Below are positions 1 to 7,277 of a stretch of 64,000 bases of DNA, piece after piece. How positions within the stretch are numbered: the stretch's first letter is position 1; every line of letters begins with the position of its first letter. The position numbers and the translations under genes were made by a program. Below the pieces are notes generated by a model. The model was not told where the DNA came from. It made no database searches and saw only the letters and a program-made list of their open reading frames with translations. This DNA is from JADFNB01 sp036397455 (GTDB lineage Bacteria > Gemmatimonadota > Gemmatimonadetes > Gemmatimonadales > GWC2-71-9), in contig DASWIX010000041.1 of assembly GCA_036397455.1 (NCBI GenBank), positions 107,822 through 171,821 on the forward strand, read 5' to 3'.

Positions 1-973
1 GCGGCAGCGAGTCGACCAGCAGCGCCACGTCAATGGACACGGTCCCGTTCTGTACCGAGGGGTCGATCCGCACGACGCGACCTGGAATCGTGTCGGCGCG
101 CGTATCGACCATCACCGACAGTCCCAGCACCACGTCGCGCGCCTGGACCTCCGGCACGCGGAGCACCGCCTTGAGACGTTCGGGCTGGACCACCCGGGCA
201 AGCGTCGTGCCCGGCGTCACCCACTGTCCTTCCTCGAGCGGCATATCCTGCAGCACGCCGCGCGTCCCGGCCTTCACCACCATCGACGCGAGCCGCGTCC
301 GCTGGAAACTCACGATGGCCCGCATCCGCTCGACCTGACTCTCCTGCGTTTCGAGTTGGGCGCCCATCGACTCGGTCATCACCCGCAAGCGACTTTCCTC
401 GATTCGCACGCGGGTTTCGAGTTCGAGCGCGCGTTCGCGCGCACCCTGGACCTCGAAATCGGACATCAGGTTATTCTGCGCGAGCGACTCCGCCGCCATC
501 GCCGTGCGCCGCGCCTCGGCGAACTGGGTCCGGATCGTCGCCACCACGCCTTCCTGATTGAGCCGGTTCGTCTCCAGCGACGCCCGAAGATTCACTCGTT
601 CCGACAGCGCCTGGGTGAGTTGTCGCTCGGCCTCGAGCGCTTCGAGCTGGACGTCCGGGTTGCTCATCTCCAGCAACACCGTGCCGGAATCGACCTCGGT
701 TCCCGGCATGATGCGTTTCCGCTCGATGCGGCCCGCGGTGAGCGCCGACACGAATCGGATCTGCTCCGGCACGAGGGTACCCGGTGCACGGACCTGAATC
801 AGCATCGTGCCGCGCACGACGTCGCCGGTGAAGATCGCCGCACGCTCAACGGACGGCGCGGCCGGATCGAGTCCGCTGATGGCGACGGTAACCAACACGA
901 CCGCCAACACGATCCCCGCCGCGTAGCCGATCGCCTTTTTCTTCTTGTTCTTGGGTGGGCGCGGAATGTCCAC
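1..973 (-). CDS. RND/HlyD-type efflux periplasmic adaptor (3' end outside window)
   Basis: The minus strand is open from a GTG at 973 to the window edge, giving the first 324 residues of a membrane fusion protein. Visible parts are a short Lys-rich cytoplasmic start, one transmembrane anchor (about residues 17-34), the first half of the biotinyl-lipoyl-like domain, a long helical hairpin rich in Glu/Arg/Gln (about 95-200), and the second lipoyl half followed by the start of the beta-barrel. Such proteins bridge an inner-membrane transporter to an outer-membrane channel in drug, metal or macrolide export. The transporter partner would lie to the left and is not visible, so the substrate is unknown. 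No ATG competes with the GTG start. The family is clear; the subfamily is not. Confidence 0.8.
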   Translation of the reverse strand, partial: MDIPRPPKNKKKKAIGYAAGIVLAVVLVTVAISGLDPAAPSVERAAIFTGDVVRGTMLIQVRAPGTLVPEQIRFVSALTAGRIERKRIMPGTEVDSGTVLLEMSNPDVQLEALEAERQLTQALSERVNLRASLETNRLNQEGVVATIRTQFAEARRTAMAAESLAQNNLMSDFEVQGARERALELETRVRIEESRLRVMTESMGAQLETQESQVERMRAIVSFQRTRLASMVVKAGTRGVLQDMPLEEGQWVTPGTTLARVVQPERLKAVLRVPEVQARDVVLGLSVMVDTRADTIPGRVVRIDPSVQNGTVSIDVALLVDSLP

Positions 974-1214
974 GGCCTGAGTCTCTCTGGCAGAATGTCT
1001 CCTATGAGACAAGCACGGCGCGTGCCAGGTTTAGACAGGGATTCAAGTCATTGCGAAACAACGGCTTGGCACCAGCGGTTCAGGCGGAAACGGACGCGAG
1101 GGCATCGTTCGTGGGACCGTGGTGTCCCATTACCGAACAGGTGCAACTGCGAGTGTCGCACTCGGGTGCAGCGCGGCAAAACAGATCGCCGATAAACGCC
1201 GCGTCAACCGCGGC
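974..1214. other. non-coding stretch upstream of the efflux adaptor
   Basis: No convincing gene is seen on either strand. A 6-bp inverted repeat (TGTCTC, 4-nt spacer, GAGACA) at 996-1011 lies just upstream of the adaptor gene and could be an operator for its regulator, but it is short and could be chance. The stretch ends at the duplicated tRNA-Ile segment. Confidence 0.4.
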
Positions 1215-1262
1215 TCATAGGCCAGGGAGGAGTTAGACCTCCGACCTCACGCTTATCAGGCG
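1215..1262. repeat. distal attachment-site copy of the tRNA-Ile 3' half
   Basis: This segment matches 3096-3143 in the same orientation with 3 mismatches in 48 positions (1219, 1235 and 1236). It covers the discriminator, acceptor 3' strand, T arm, variable region and anticodon-stem 3' side of tRNA-Ile, then homology stops abruptly. The two adjacent swapped bases (AG for GA) break the T-loop consensus, so the copy is no longer under tRNA selection. Confidence 0.8.
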
Positions 1263-1394
1263 GTTCGGTGAAGGGGTCGGATTCCGGTAACTGTTCGGAT
1301 TGCAAGATGATTCCCCACGATCTGCACGGAATCCATATCTACGATTCCGAGAGGTTCACGGCGCGAAGTGGCACGGGAAGTGGTACCAACCGTT

Positions 1395-1603
1395 TTAGGG
1401 CCTGTCCGTGCAGGGCGATTGGTCGTCGTCATCGGGTATCCGCACACTCTCGGGCGGAACCTCGACAATCCGGCCGCCCTGGCGGAGGACGAGTGGCACC
1501 CCCGGCCGCCGGTGACGTCGTATCCCGCCATCTCCATTGCGGTATCAATGGCTGTCCCGTCTCGGAGGATCGCGGCGATGTCTTTGGGCGCGTCGTCCAA
1601 CAC
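1395..1603 (-). pseudogene. antitoxin-like small protein, frameshifted
   Basis: Read from a GTG at 1603, the first frame gives an N-terminal segment with the pattern RDGTAIDTAMEMAGYDV. The match then continues in another frame as GVPLVLRQGGRIVEVPP and ends at a TAA at 1395-1397. Together the two parts resemble the ~65-75 residue proteins with an (R)DGxxIDxAxxxA segment and a GxPxVxxxxGRxVxxPP segment that are commonly found in toxin-antitoxin-like clusters. The total length of 209 nt is not a multiple of three, as expected from a single indel near 1500. It begins 14 nt after the DUF2283 gene. The family identification is from memory of the pattern; the frameshift could be a sequencing error. 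Confidence 0.5.
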
Positions 1604-1616
1604 TGGCCCGCCTACC

Positions 1617-1838
1617 CTACTGCCCCGCGGACGCGAGAAGGTCTTCCAGCACGATCGTTGGCCGATCAGGCCTTTCAAATAGGCGGCTCGCGCCGAGCAC
1701 TTCGATTCCCACGAGCTTCTCGCCGTGCGCGAAATCCAGCGCGATGTCGCTCGTGAGGCGCACGACTCGGCACTCGTGGTCGCCTTCCAGGAGGCGGATA
1801 TAGAGGGCGTCCGCCTCTTTATCGTACTTGATCTTCAT
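1617..1838 (-). CDS. DUF2283 family small protein
   Basis: This 73-residue protein starts MKIKYDKEADALYIRL and carries the DUF2283 signature: a Tyr-Asp-x-Glu-Ala-Asp-Ala-Leu-Tyr-Ile start, then a D-x-A-x-D-F turn and a GIEVLGAS motif. DUF2283 proteins are small, cytoplasmic and of unknown role. They are often encoded directly after DUF4258 proteins and are suspected antitoxin-like partners. Here the ATG overlaps the stop of the DUF4258 pseudogene by 4 nt (ATGA), which is the usual coupled order. It is intact, unlike its neighbours on both sides. Confidence 0.85.
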   Translation of the reverse strand: MKIKYDKEADALYIRLLEGDHECRVVRLTSDIALDFAHGEKLVGIEVLGASRLFERPDRPTIVLEDLLASAGQ

Positions 1839-2126
1839 CGCGCCTCCCCTTCCTGGAAGTAGGACGTGTACACGGTGATGACGACGAAGCGTTCGGGTTC
1901 CTCAGCCACGACCGGAGCGACCTGCTGCACACCGTAATACTTGCTGTCCCATTCCCGCTTGAACTCCAGATTGAGCCTGAACAAAGATAAGCCTCGTTGG
2001 GCAGGGTTCGCGCTGCCCCACGCGGATTGCTTCCCGAACATCTGCCTCCGTCGCTCCCCGCTCTCGCATGCGCTCCTGCGCGTGAAGCGTAAAGCCGACC
2101 GGTTTCGAGGCAGCCGGCTCGGTCAC
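1835..2126 (-). pseudogene. DUF4258 family protein, frameshifted
   Basis: The N-terminal half (from GTG at 2126) reads HAQERMRERGATEADVREAI, the typical DUF4258 start. The C-terminal half is in another frame and reads NLEFKREWDSKYYGVQQVAP followed by a VVITVYTSYF strand, ending at 1835. The switch lies roughly at 2000-2040, around the point where the first frame reads REPCP. DUF4258 proteins have a small RelE/BrnT-like fold and are candidate toxins next to DUF2283. The indel would kill the toxin while leaving the partner intact, or it is an assembly error. The product is expected to be non-functional. Confidence 0.65.
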
Positions 2127-2230
2127 GGGCGCACCACCCCTTGGATGATGAGGCCGTCCGGCGCGACGGACCGGTCGGGCACCGCGAATCTGCCCCCGTC
2201 ACCCGTGTGGTCAATGTAGAGGAGGTGCAT
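2123..2230 (-). pseudogene. short ORF resembling a DUF3800 N terminus
   Basis: A 35-codon frame from ATG 2230 starts MHLLYIDHTGDGG, similar to the first beta strand and metal-binding Asp region of DUF3800 proteins (RNase-H-like nucleases linked to mobile and defence loci). It stops at 2123-2125, overlapping the GTG of the DUF4258 gene. Only the first ~13 residues look family-like, so this is a fragment at best and could be coincidence. Confidence 0.3.
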
Positions 2231-2443
2231 GGAACGACTCCAGATACGCCGCCCGGATGGGCAAAAAAAGGGCGACGGGGATCCTCGAGCCGCCTAAACG
2301 GGCAACTCCCCAGCCGCCGCTGCAAACAATGGGCACCGCTTCGCGACCTGTCAACGCTGGCAACGGCTACGCCGTTCCCGAGAGCCAGGTCCCGGATGGG
2401 GAGACTGGTCCCCGACGGGCCAGGTGAATCTGCTGTACGCGCG
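2231..2443. other. non-coding island spacer
   Basis: Both strands were examined and no family-like frame was found. It separates the toxin-like cluster from the DUF499 fragment and is probably eroded coding DNA. Confidence 0.3.
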
Positions 2444-2767
2444 TTAAGTCGTTGTGCTGCAAGGAATTGAGATCAGACAGTCCCAGTCCCGACATTCGAG
2501 CACCGGAACCGGGCTCAAGTCCGTGCTCAGGCGGATGGTGGCTCCGCCCTCCTCAGCCTTGGCCAGGCGCCTGAACACGGCCTGGACGATCGTTTTCAGA
2601 TCCTGGGCATGGTGCGTGTTCTCGAAGAACGTGCGCGGATCGGCATACACGTTGGGTGTGCGCGCGTCCTCCACGATCAGGTCGCCGAAATCGGCTCCGA
2701 AGATAGCGTCTTCGAGGTCGCCCTCGAGGACGTCGCGGCGGGGCTTGGAACCGGTCAGTACACCCAT
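2444..2767 (-). pseudogene. N-terminal stub of a DUF499 (phage-defence-associated) ATPase
   Basis: From ATG 2767 the first ~83 residues match the start of DUF499 proteins: a D-A-I-F-G-A-D-F segment, Y-A-D-P-x-T-F-F-E-N-T-H, a L-K-x-I-V-x-x-V-F-R-R-L helix, and I-R-L-S-T just where the GGGKTH Walker A loop should follow. At about 2519 the similarity ends and an unrelated tail runs to 2444. Full-length DUF499 proteins are around 1,000 residues and are annotated as anti-phage-associated, often beside DUF1156 methyltransferases. The ATP-binding and all later domains are gone, so this is a remnant of a deleted defence locus. The family call is by motif reading only. Confidence 0.6.
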
Positions 2768-2807
2768 GAGAGAAGCACTCCTGGCAACTCATCGTGGCAA
2801 GGCAGCT

Positions 2808-3092
2808 TCACCAATCCAGCCAACATAGCCCCTCGGTGCGACAGACGGGGAAACCGCTCAGCTCCGACGTCCTGTGCCCGGGCGCGAACTCCACGAGCAC
2901 GTCCACATCGCTGTCAGGCCGGAAATCAGGACGCAAAACCGAGCCGAACAGCGCGAGCCGCCGAGCATGATGCCGCCCGCACAGGTCGGCCAACCGCTCC
3001 CGGTCAATGTCAGTGCTGAAAAGAGAAGCCCGCCACGGCGCACCGATAGCGGGCTCGACTTCAATCTGCAATCTCAAATCTTCAATCTGCAA
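2808..3092 (-). pseudogene. minimal nucleotidyltransferase (MNT) fragment
   Basis: The frame contains a helix followed by ARRLALFGSVLRPDF and SDVDVLVEF, which is the G-S-x(9)-D-x-D nucleotidyltransferase signature of small MntA-type proteins (usually ~95-110 residues, partners of HEPN toxins). Family similarity stops at about 2868, right after the strand with the catalytic aspartates, and a foreign tail follows. The first ~20 codons come from an AT-rich repeat next to the tRNA and are probably not original coding sequence. No HEPN partner is present. It is probably inactive because the C-terminal half is missing. Confidence 0.55.
3059..3092. repeat. 13-bp direct repeat in an AT-rich patch beside tRNA-Ile
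   Basis: The sequence CTTCAATCTGCAA occurs at 3059-3071 and again at 3080-3092, 21 bp apart, in a patch clearly poorer in GC than its surroundings and only 4 bp from the att copy. Direct repeats beside a tRNA attachment site could be integrase arm-binding sites. This is inference. Confidence 0.5.
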
Positions 3093-3095
3093 GCT

Positions 3096-3172
<77 letters not shown>

Positions 3173-3221
3173 TTGCGGGCCCGTAATGTAGGCGCCTGAG
3201 TCGACCTTCTCCACCCCCGCC

Positions 3222-3452
3222 CTAGTCCCAGTCGGCCCCACGCCGACCAGGCCGCCCGTCATCCGAGTCGAGGTCGTCCTCGTATTCGTCGTATTCTTCG
3301 TCTTTGTCCTCGTCCTCGTCCTCGTCGTCTTCGTCTTCGTCTTCGTCCAACTCGTCGTCTTCCTCGAAGTCGTCGAAGTCATCGGTGTCATCATCGTCAT
3401 CGAGTCGCGCGGTGACGGGGCTCAACGGTGGCGACGATTGCCAGGGCAACAT
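3222..3452 (-). CDS. very acidic low-complexity protein
   Basis: The 76-residue product has a short hydrophobic-neutral head (about residues 1-16), then some 45 residues made almost only of Asp and Glu with occasional Lys, Tyr, Leu and Phe, and a small Gly/Arg tail. It starts with ATG 19 nt after the typA stop on the same strand, so it may be cotranscribed with typA. No family is recognised. Such polyacidic tails can mimic nucleic acid or bind basic proteins. The opposite strand would read poly-Ser, a typical shadow. Whether it is translated cannot be proven from sequence alone. Confidence 0.5.
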   Translation of the reverse strand: MLPWQSSPPLSPVTARLDDDDDTDDFDDFEEDDELDEDEDEDDEDEDEDKDEEYDEYEDDLDSDDGRPGRRGADWD

Positions 3453-3471
3453 GGATCCTCCCGCACAAGGC

Positions 3472-5319
3472 CTAAGTGATGTCCGCCCCGCGATGAGCCG
3501 CGCGGGCGGTTTTCCTCCGTTCCGTGGGATCGAGCTGGCGCTTGCGCAGCCGGATTGCGGCGGGCGTTACCTCGATCAATTCGTCCCCCTCGATGTACTC
3601 CAGCGCGAGCTCTAACGTGATATCCCGGGGCGGCTCGAGCCTGATCATCTCGTCAGTGGACGTCGTCCGGATGTTGGAAAGTTTCTTCTCCTTGGTGATG
3701 TTCACGTCCATGTCGCCCGGCCGCGCGTTCTCCCCCACGACCATGCCCGCGTAGACCGGGTCCCCGGGTCTCACAAACATCGAGGCGCGTTCCTGGAGAT
3801 TGAATATCGAATACCCCACCGCCGCGCCATCCCGATCGGCCACCAACACCCCACGGTTCCGTCCGGCTACCGGACCCGCCCATTCCCCGTACTCCAGGAA
3901 CCGATGGTGCATGATTCCATCGCCCCGCGTATCCGTCAAGAAGTCCGACCGATATCCGAAGAGCCCACGGGCCGGAACCCGGAACCGCATGCGGGTTTTG
4001 GACGTCCCGACCGGCCGCAGTTCGACCACCTCGCCACGCCGCGGACCCAGCTTCTCGATCACCGTCCCGACCATGTCCTCGGGTACCTCGACCACCAGAT
4101 CCTCGAACGGTTCGAGCCGCTCCCCACCGGGTCCCTGGCGCATAATGACCCGGGGCCGGCTGACCTGGAACTCGTACCCCTCCCGCCGCATCGTCTCCAT
4201 CAGGATCGCCAGGTGCAACTCGCCGCGGCCGGACACCGTCAACGTGTCGGGGCGGTCGGTTTCCTCGACCCGCAGCGACACGTTGCGCTCGAGTTCCCTG
4301 AACAGGCGTTCGCGCACCTGGCGTGACGTCACGAACTTGCCCACGCGACCCGAGAACGGCGAGTTGTTCACCGAAAAATCGACCGAAATGGTCGGCTCTT
4401 CCACCGCGATCCCCAACAGCCGGTCGGGATGGGCGGGATCCGTGACCGTCTGACCGATCTCGATCCCCTCCAGGCCCGCGAGCGCCACGATCTCCCCCGC
4501 GCCGGCATGGTCGATCTCGATCCGCTGCAACCCGTCGAAGCCGTAGAGTTGCGCCACCCGCCGGCCGACCGCCTCATCGGCGTCGATCCGACCCGGCGCC
4601 CCCAACGGGAGCAACAAGACATCTTGCCCAACCTGAACCGTTCCGCTCTCCACCCGCCCGATCGCGATCCGACCGACGTACGTGGAATAGTCGATGGTGG
4701 ATATCAGCATCTGGAACGGCCCGCCCACGTCTCCGGGCGGACCGGGGACGGTTTCGATGATGGTCTCGAACAGGGGAGTGAGATCGGTCCGCACCTCATC
4801 GAGCTCCCGCGACGCCACGCCGTCTCGACCGGAGGCGTAGAGAAACGGCGCATCGAGTTGTTGCTCCGACGCGTCCAACTCGATGAACAGGTCGAGTACC
4901 TCGTCGTGGACCTCGAGCGGGCGCGCGTCCGCTCGGTCGATCTTGTTGATCACGACGATCGGCTGCAGCCCCAACTCCAACGCCTTGCGGGTGACGAACC
5001 GGGTCTGGGGCATGGGGCCTTCGGCGGCGTCCACCAGCACCAGGACACCCTCCACCATTCGCAGGATGCGCTCGACCTCACCGCCGAAGTCGGCATGGCC
5101 CGGCGTATCGACGATGTTGATCTTGGTCCCGCGCCAGGTCACCGCCGTGTTCTTGGACAGGATCGTAATGCCCCGCTCCTTCTCGAGCGGGTTGGAATCC
5201 ATCACCCGGTCCACCACCGCCTGATTGGCGCGGAACACGCCAGCCTGTCGCAGCATCTTGTCGACCAGGGTCGTCTTGCCGTGATCGACGTGCGCGATAA
5301 TCGCGATGTTTCGAATCAA
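3472..5319 (-). CDS. typA: translational GTPase TypA/BipA
   Basis: The 615-residue protein has the full TypA layout: GTPase domain with P loop HVDHGKTT (residues ~9-16), RGITI switch I, DTPGHADF switch II and NKID, then domain II, EF-G-like domains III and V and the TypA-specific C-terminal domain with the GxxGYRSDFLTDTRG segment. TypA binds the ribosome and helps 50S assembly and stress adaptation. The only usable start is a TTG at 5317-5319, since an in-frame stop lies six codons upstream; this gives the expected MIRNIAIIAHVDHGK start. The cation transporter gene ends 47 nt upstream on the same strand. Confidence 0.97.
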   Translation of the reverse strand: MIRNIAIIAHVDHGKTTLVDKMLRQAGVFRANQAVVDRVMDSNPLEKERGITILSKNTAVTWRGTKINIVDTPGHADFGGEVERILRMVEGVLVLVDAAEGPMPQTRFVTRKALELGLQPIVVINKIDRADARPLEVHDEVLDLFIELDASEQQLDAPFLYASGRDGVASRELDEVRTDLTPLFETIIETVPGPPGDVGGPFQMLISTIDYSTYVGRIAIGRVESGTVQVGQDVLLLPLGAPGRIDADEAVGRRVAQLYGFDGLQRIEIDHAGAGEIVALAGLEGIEIGQTVTDPAHPDRLLGIAVEEPTISVDFSVNNSPFSGRVGKFVTSRQVRERLFRELERNVSLRVEETDRPDTLTVSGRGELHLAILMETMRREGYEFQVSRPRVIMRQGPGGERLEPFEDLVVEVPEDMVGTVIEKLGPRRGEVVELRPVGTSKTRMRFRVPARGLFGYRSDFLTDTRGDGIMHHRFLEYGEWAGPVAGRNRGVLVADRDGAAVGYSIFNLQERASMFVRPGDPVYAGMVVGENARPGDMDVNITKEKKLSNIRTTSTDEMIRLEPPRDITLELALEYIEGDELIEVTPAAIRLRKRQLDPTERRKTARAAHRGADIT

Positions 5320-5366
5320 AGGTTCGTAAGGCTTTCAGCGCCGTCGAGCGGCGCACCCGGGTCGGT

Positions 5367-6320
5367 TCACTGCGCCACCGCGTCCCCGCACATGCGCTCT
5401 TCCTCGAGCTGCATGGTAACATGGTGGATGCCCAACGCCTCCATGCGTTGCGCCAGCGTTTCCAGCACACCCTGCGACCGCGCCGGATCCTCCACCACCG
5501 CGTGGCCCGTCATGGCGATCACGCCGCTGGTCACCGTCCATACGTGCAGGTCATGCACATCGGAGACCCCCGGAATCGTGGCGATCCGATCCTGTACGTC
5601 GCGCAGCGAAATGTGGTGCGGTGTGGCTTCCAGCAGCACGTCGACGCTTTCCCGCAACAACCGCCAGGCGCTTCCCAGCACCAGGATGGCGATGACGATC
5701 GAGATGATCGGATCGGCCGGCATCCATCCGGTGAGCGCGATAATCACCGCCGCGAGGATCGCACCCAGCGATCCCAGCAGGTCGCTCAGCACGTGCAGGT
5801 ACGCGCCCCGCAGGTTGAGCGAGTGCGCGTGCCCGGCGTGCAGCACACGCATCGCGCCGAGGTTGGCCACGAGGCCGGCCACGGCGACACCCAGCATGAG
5901 TCCCGACCGGACCTCCGGTGGCTGGGAGAACCGGCCAACCGCCTGCCACACGATGAGTCCGGCGATCAGAAACAGCGCGACCCCGTTGACGACCGCCGCG
6001 AGGATCTCCAGCCGCAGGTATCCGTAGGTCTTCTCCGGCGTCACGGGACGTTGCGCGACCCAGGCCATCGTGAGCGCCAGCCCGATCGACGCCGCGTCGC
6101 CCAGCATATGGCCGGCGTCCGCGAGCAGCGCCAACGAGTTCGCCAGCCAGCCGCCCACGGCCTCGGCGATCATGAATATCAGCGTGATCGCCAGCGCGAG
6201 GCGCAGCGCGCGCGAATGACGCGACAGCCCGCCGCTCAGATGGGTGCAGTCGACCGAGGCCACGACCGGAGCGCCGCCGCGCCGGAACCCGCCACCGCCG
6301 GTGTTCGAGCCGAATGTCAT
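5367..6320 (-). CDS. cation diffusion facilitator (CzcD/ZitB-like)
   Basis: The 317-residue protein has six predicted membrane helices and the CDF signature. Helix II contains LLADAGHMLGDAASIGLAL, giving the HxxxD metal site, and helix V contains a LHVLSDLLGSLGAI segment with the matching HxxxD. A cytoplasmic C-terminal domain (about 225-317) carries HDLHVWT and GHAVV strands typical of the ferredoxin-like metal-sensing domain. It exports Zn2+ or related divalent cations in exchange for protons. The N-terminal tail has a Gly-rich stretch and an HSRALRLAL start to helix I. Start ATG 6320 is chosen because the upstream extension is antisense-like sequence over pdxA. Confidence 0.9.
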   Translation of the reverse strand: MTFGSNTGGGGFRRGGAPVVASVDCTHLSGGLSRHSRALRLALAITLIFMIAEAVGGWLANSLALLADAGHMLGDAASIGLALTMAWVAQRPVTPEKTYGYLRLEILAAVVNGVALFLIAGLIVWQAVGRFSQPPEVRSGLMLGVAVAGLVANLGAMRVLHAGHAHSLNLRGAYLHVLSDLLGSLGAILAAVIIALTGWMPADPIISIVIAILVLGSAWRLLRESVDVLLEATPHHISLRDVQDRIATIPGVSDVHDLHVWTVTSGVIAMTGHAVVEDPARSQGVLETLAQRMEALGIHHVTMQLEEERMCGDAVAQ

Positions 6321-6367
6321 CGAGTGGAAGATCGTAGGTACGAGGGGGAAGATGCCAGCGGCGATCG

Positions 6368-7270
6368 CTACCGCCGGGTCGCGAGTCGGACGGCCAGGGT
6401 CACCGCCGCGCGCATCGAACCGGGGTCGGCCTTCCCCTGACCGGCGATATCCAACGCGGTCCCGTGGTCGGGCGCCGTCCGAATGAACGGCAAGCCCAAC
6501 GTGATGTTCACGCCCGATCCAAACCCGGCTACCTTCACGGCGGTCATCCCCACGTCGTGATACGGCGCGATGACCGCATCGAATTCTCCAGCCATCGCCC
6601 GCACGAAGACCGTATCCGCCGGCACCGGCCCAACCGCGCCAAGCGCGGCCGCGGCGGGCGCCAACACGTCGCGATCCTCGGAGCCGAACAGGCCGCCCTC
6701 GCCCGCATGTGGGTTGAGGCCGCAGATGGCGAGTCGCGGCCGCCCGATCCCCCACCAGGACGTGAGCGCCTCCCGCGCCAGGACGCCGACCGTCGTGACG
6801 CGTTCGACGGTGAGCGCGCCGGGCACGTCCTTGAGGGGAATGTGCGTGGTCGCCAAAACCACCCGCAGCCGCTCGGTCACCAGCATCATGGCCACGTCCG
6901 TCGTGCCGGTGAGCGCCGCCAGCCACTCGGTATGACCCGGGTACCGGTATCCCGCGGCGTGCAACGCGCGTTTTTCGGCCGGGGCCGTCACGACGGCCTG
7001 GAGGTCGCCGATACGCGCGTGCTCGACGACCGTCTCGATCTGGGCGCCCACCTGCCGGCCGGCCGCCATCATTCCGGCCTCCGATGCATCCCACCCGCCG
7101 GCCGCCGCCGATCCAACCGGTAACGTCTCCCCCGGGAGACCCGCCAACAGGTCGGCCGGACCCACCAACACGTACTCCGCCCCTGCGGGAGGATCGGTCA
7201 TCACGCTGGCGACGATTTCCGGTCCGATCCCCCGCGGATCTCCCAGGGTGATCGCGACACGCGGGCGCAT
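6368..7270 (-). CDS. pdxA: 4-hydroxythreonine-4-phosphate dehydrogenase
   Basis: PdxA oxidises 4-phosphohydroxy-L-threonine in the DXP-dependent pyridoxal phosphate pathway. The start ATG 7270 gives MRPRVAITLGDPRGIGPE, the family N terminus. The three metal-binding histidines are visible in YPGHTEW, PYHDVGM and TAPDHGTALD. Its 300 residues are slightly shorter than the E. coli enzyme (329). It begins 7 nt after the stop of the surA-like gene, so these secretion-chaperone and B6 genes form one unit, as surA-pdxA do in E. coli. Confidence 0.95.
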   Translation of the reverse strand: MRPRVAITLGDPRGIGPEIVASVMTDPPAGAEYVLVGPADLLAGLPGETLPVGSAAAGGWDASEAGMMAAGRQVGAQIETVVEHARIGDLQAVVTAPAEKRALHAAGYRYPGHTEWLAALTGTTDVAMMLVTERLRVVLATTHIPLKDVPGALTVERVTTVGVLAREALTSWWGIGRPRLAICGLNPHAGEGGLFGSEDRDVLAPAAAALGAVGPVPADTVFVRAMAGEFDAVIAPYHDVGMTAVKVAGFGSGVNITLGLPFIRTAPDHGTALDIAGQGKADPGSMRAAVTLAVRLATRR

Positions 7271-7277
7271 GGAACCG

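Noticed and set aside
1268..1756. Plus-strand frames of about 100-160 codons at the left island end
   Set aside because: They have no family-like motifs. The minus strand shows recognisable, though broken, small families over the same bases.
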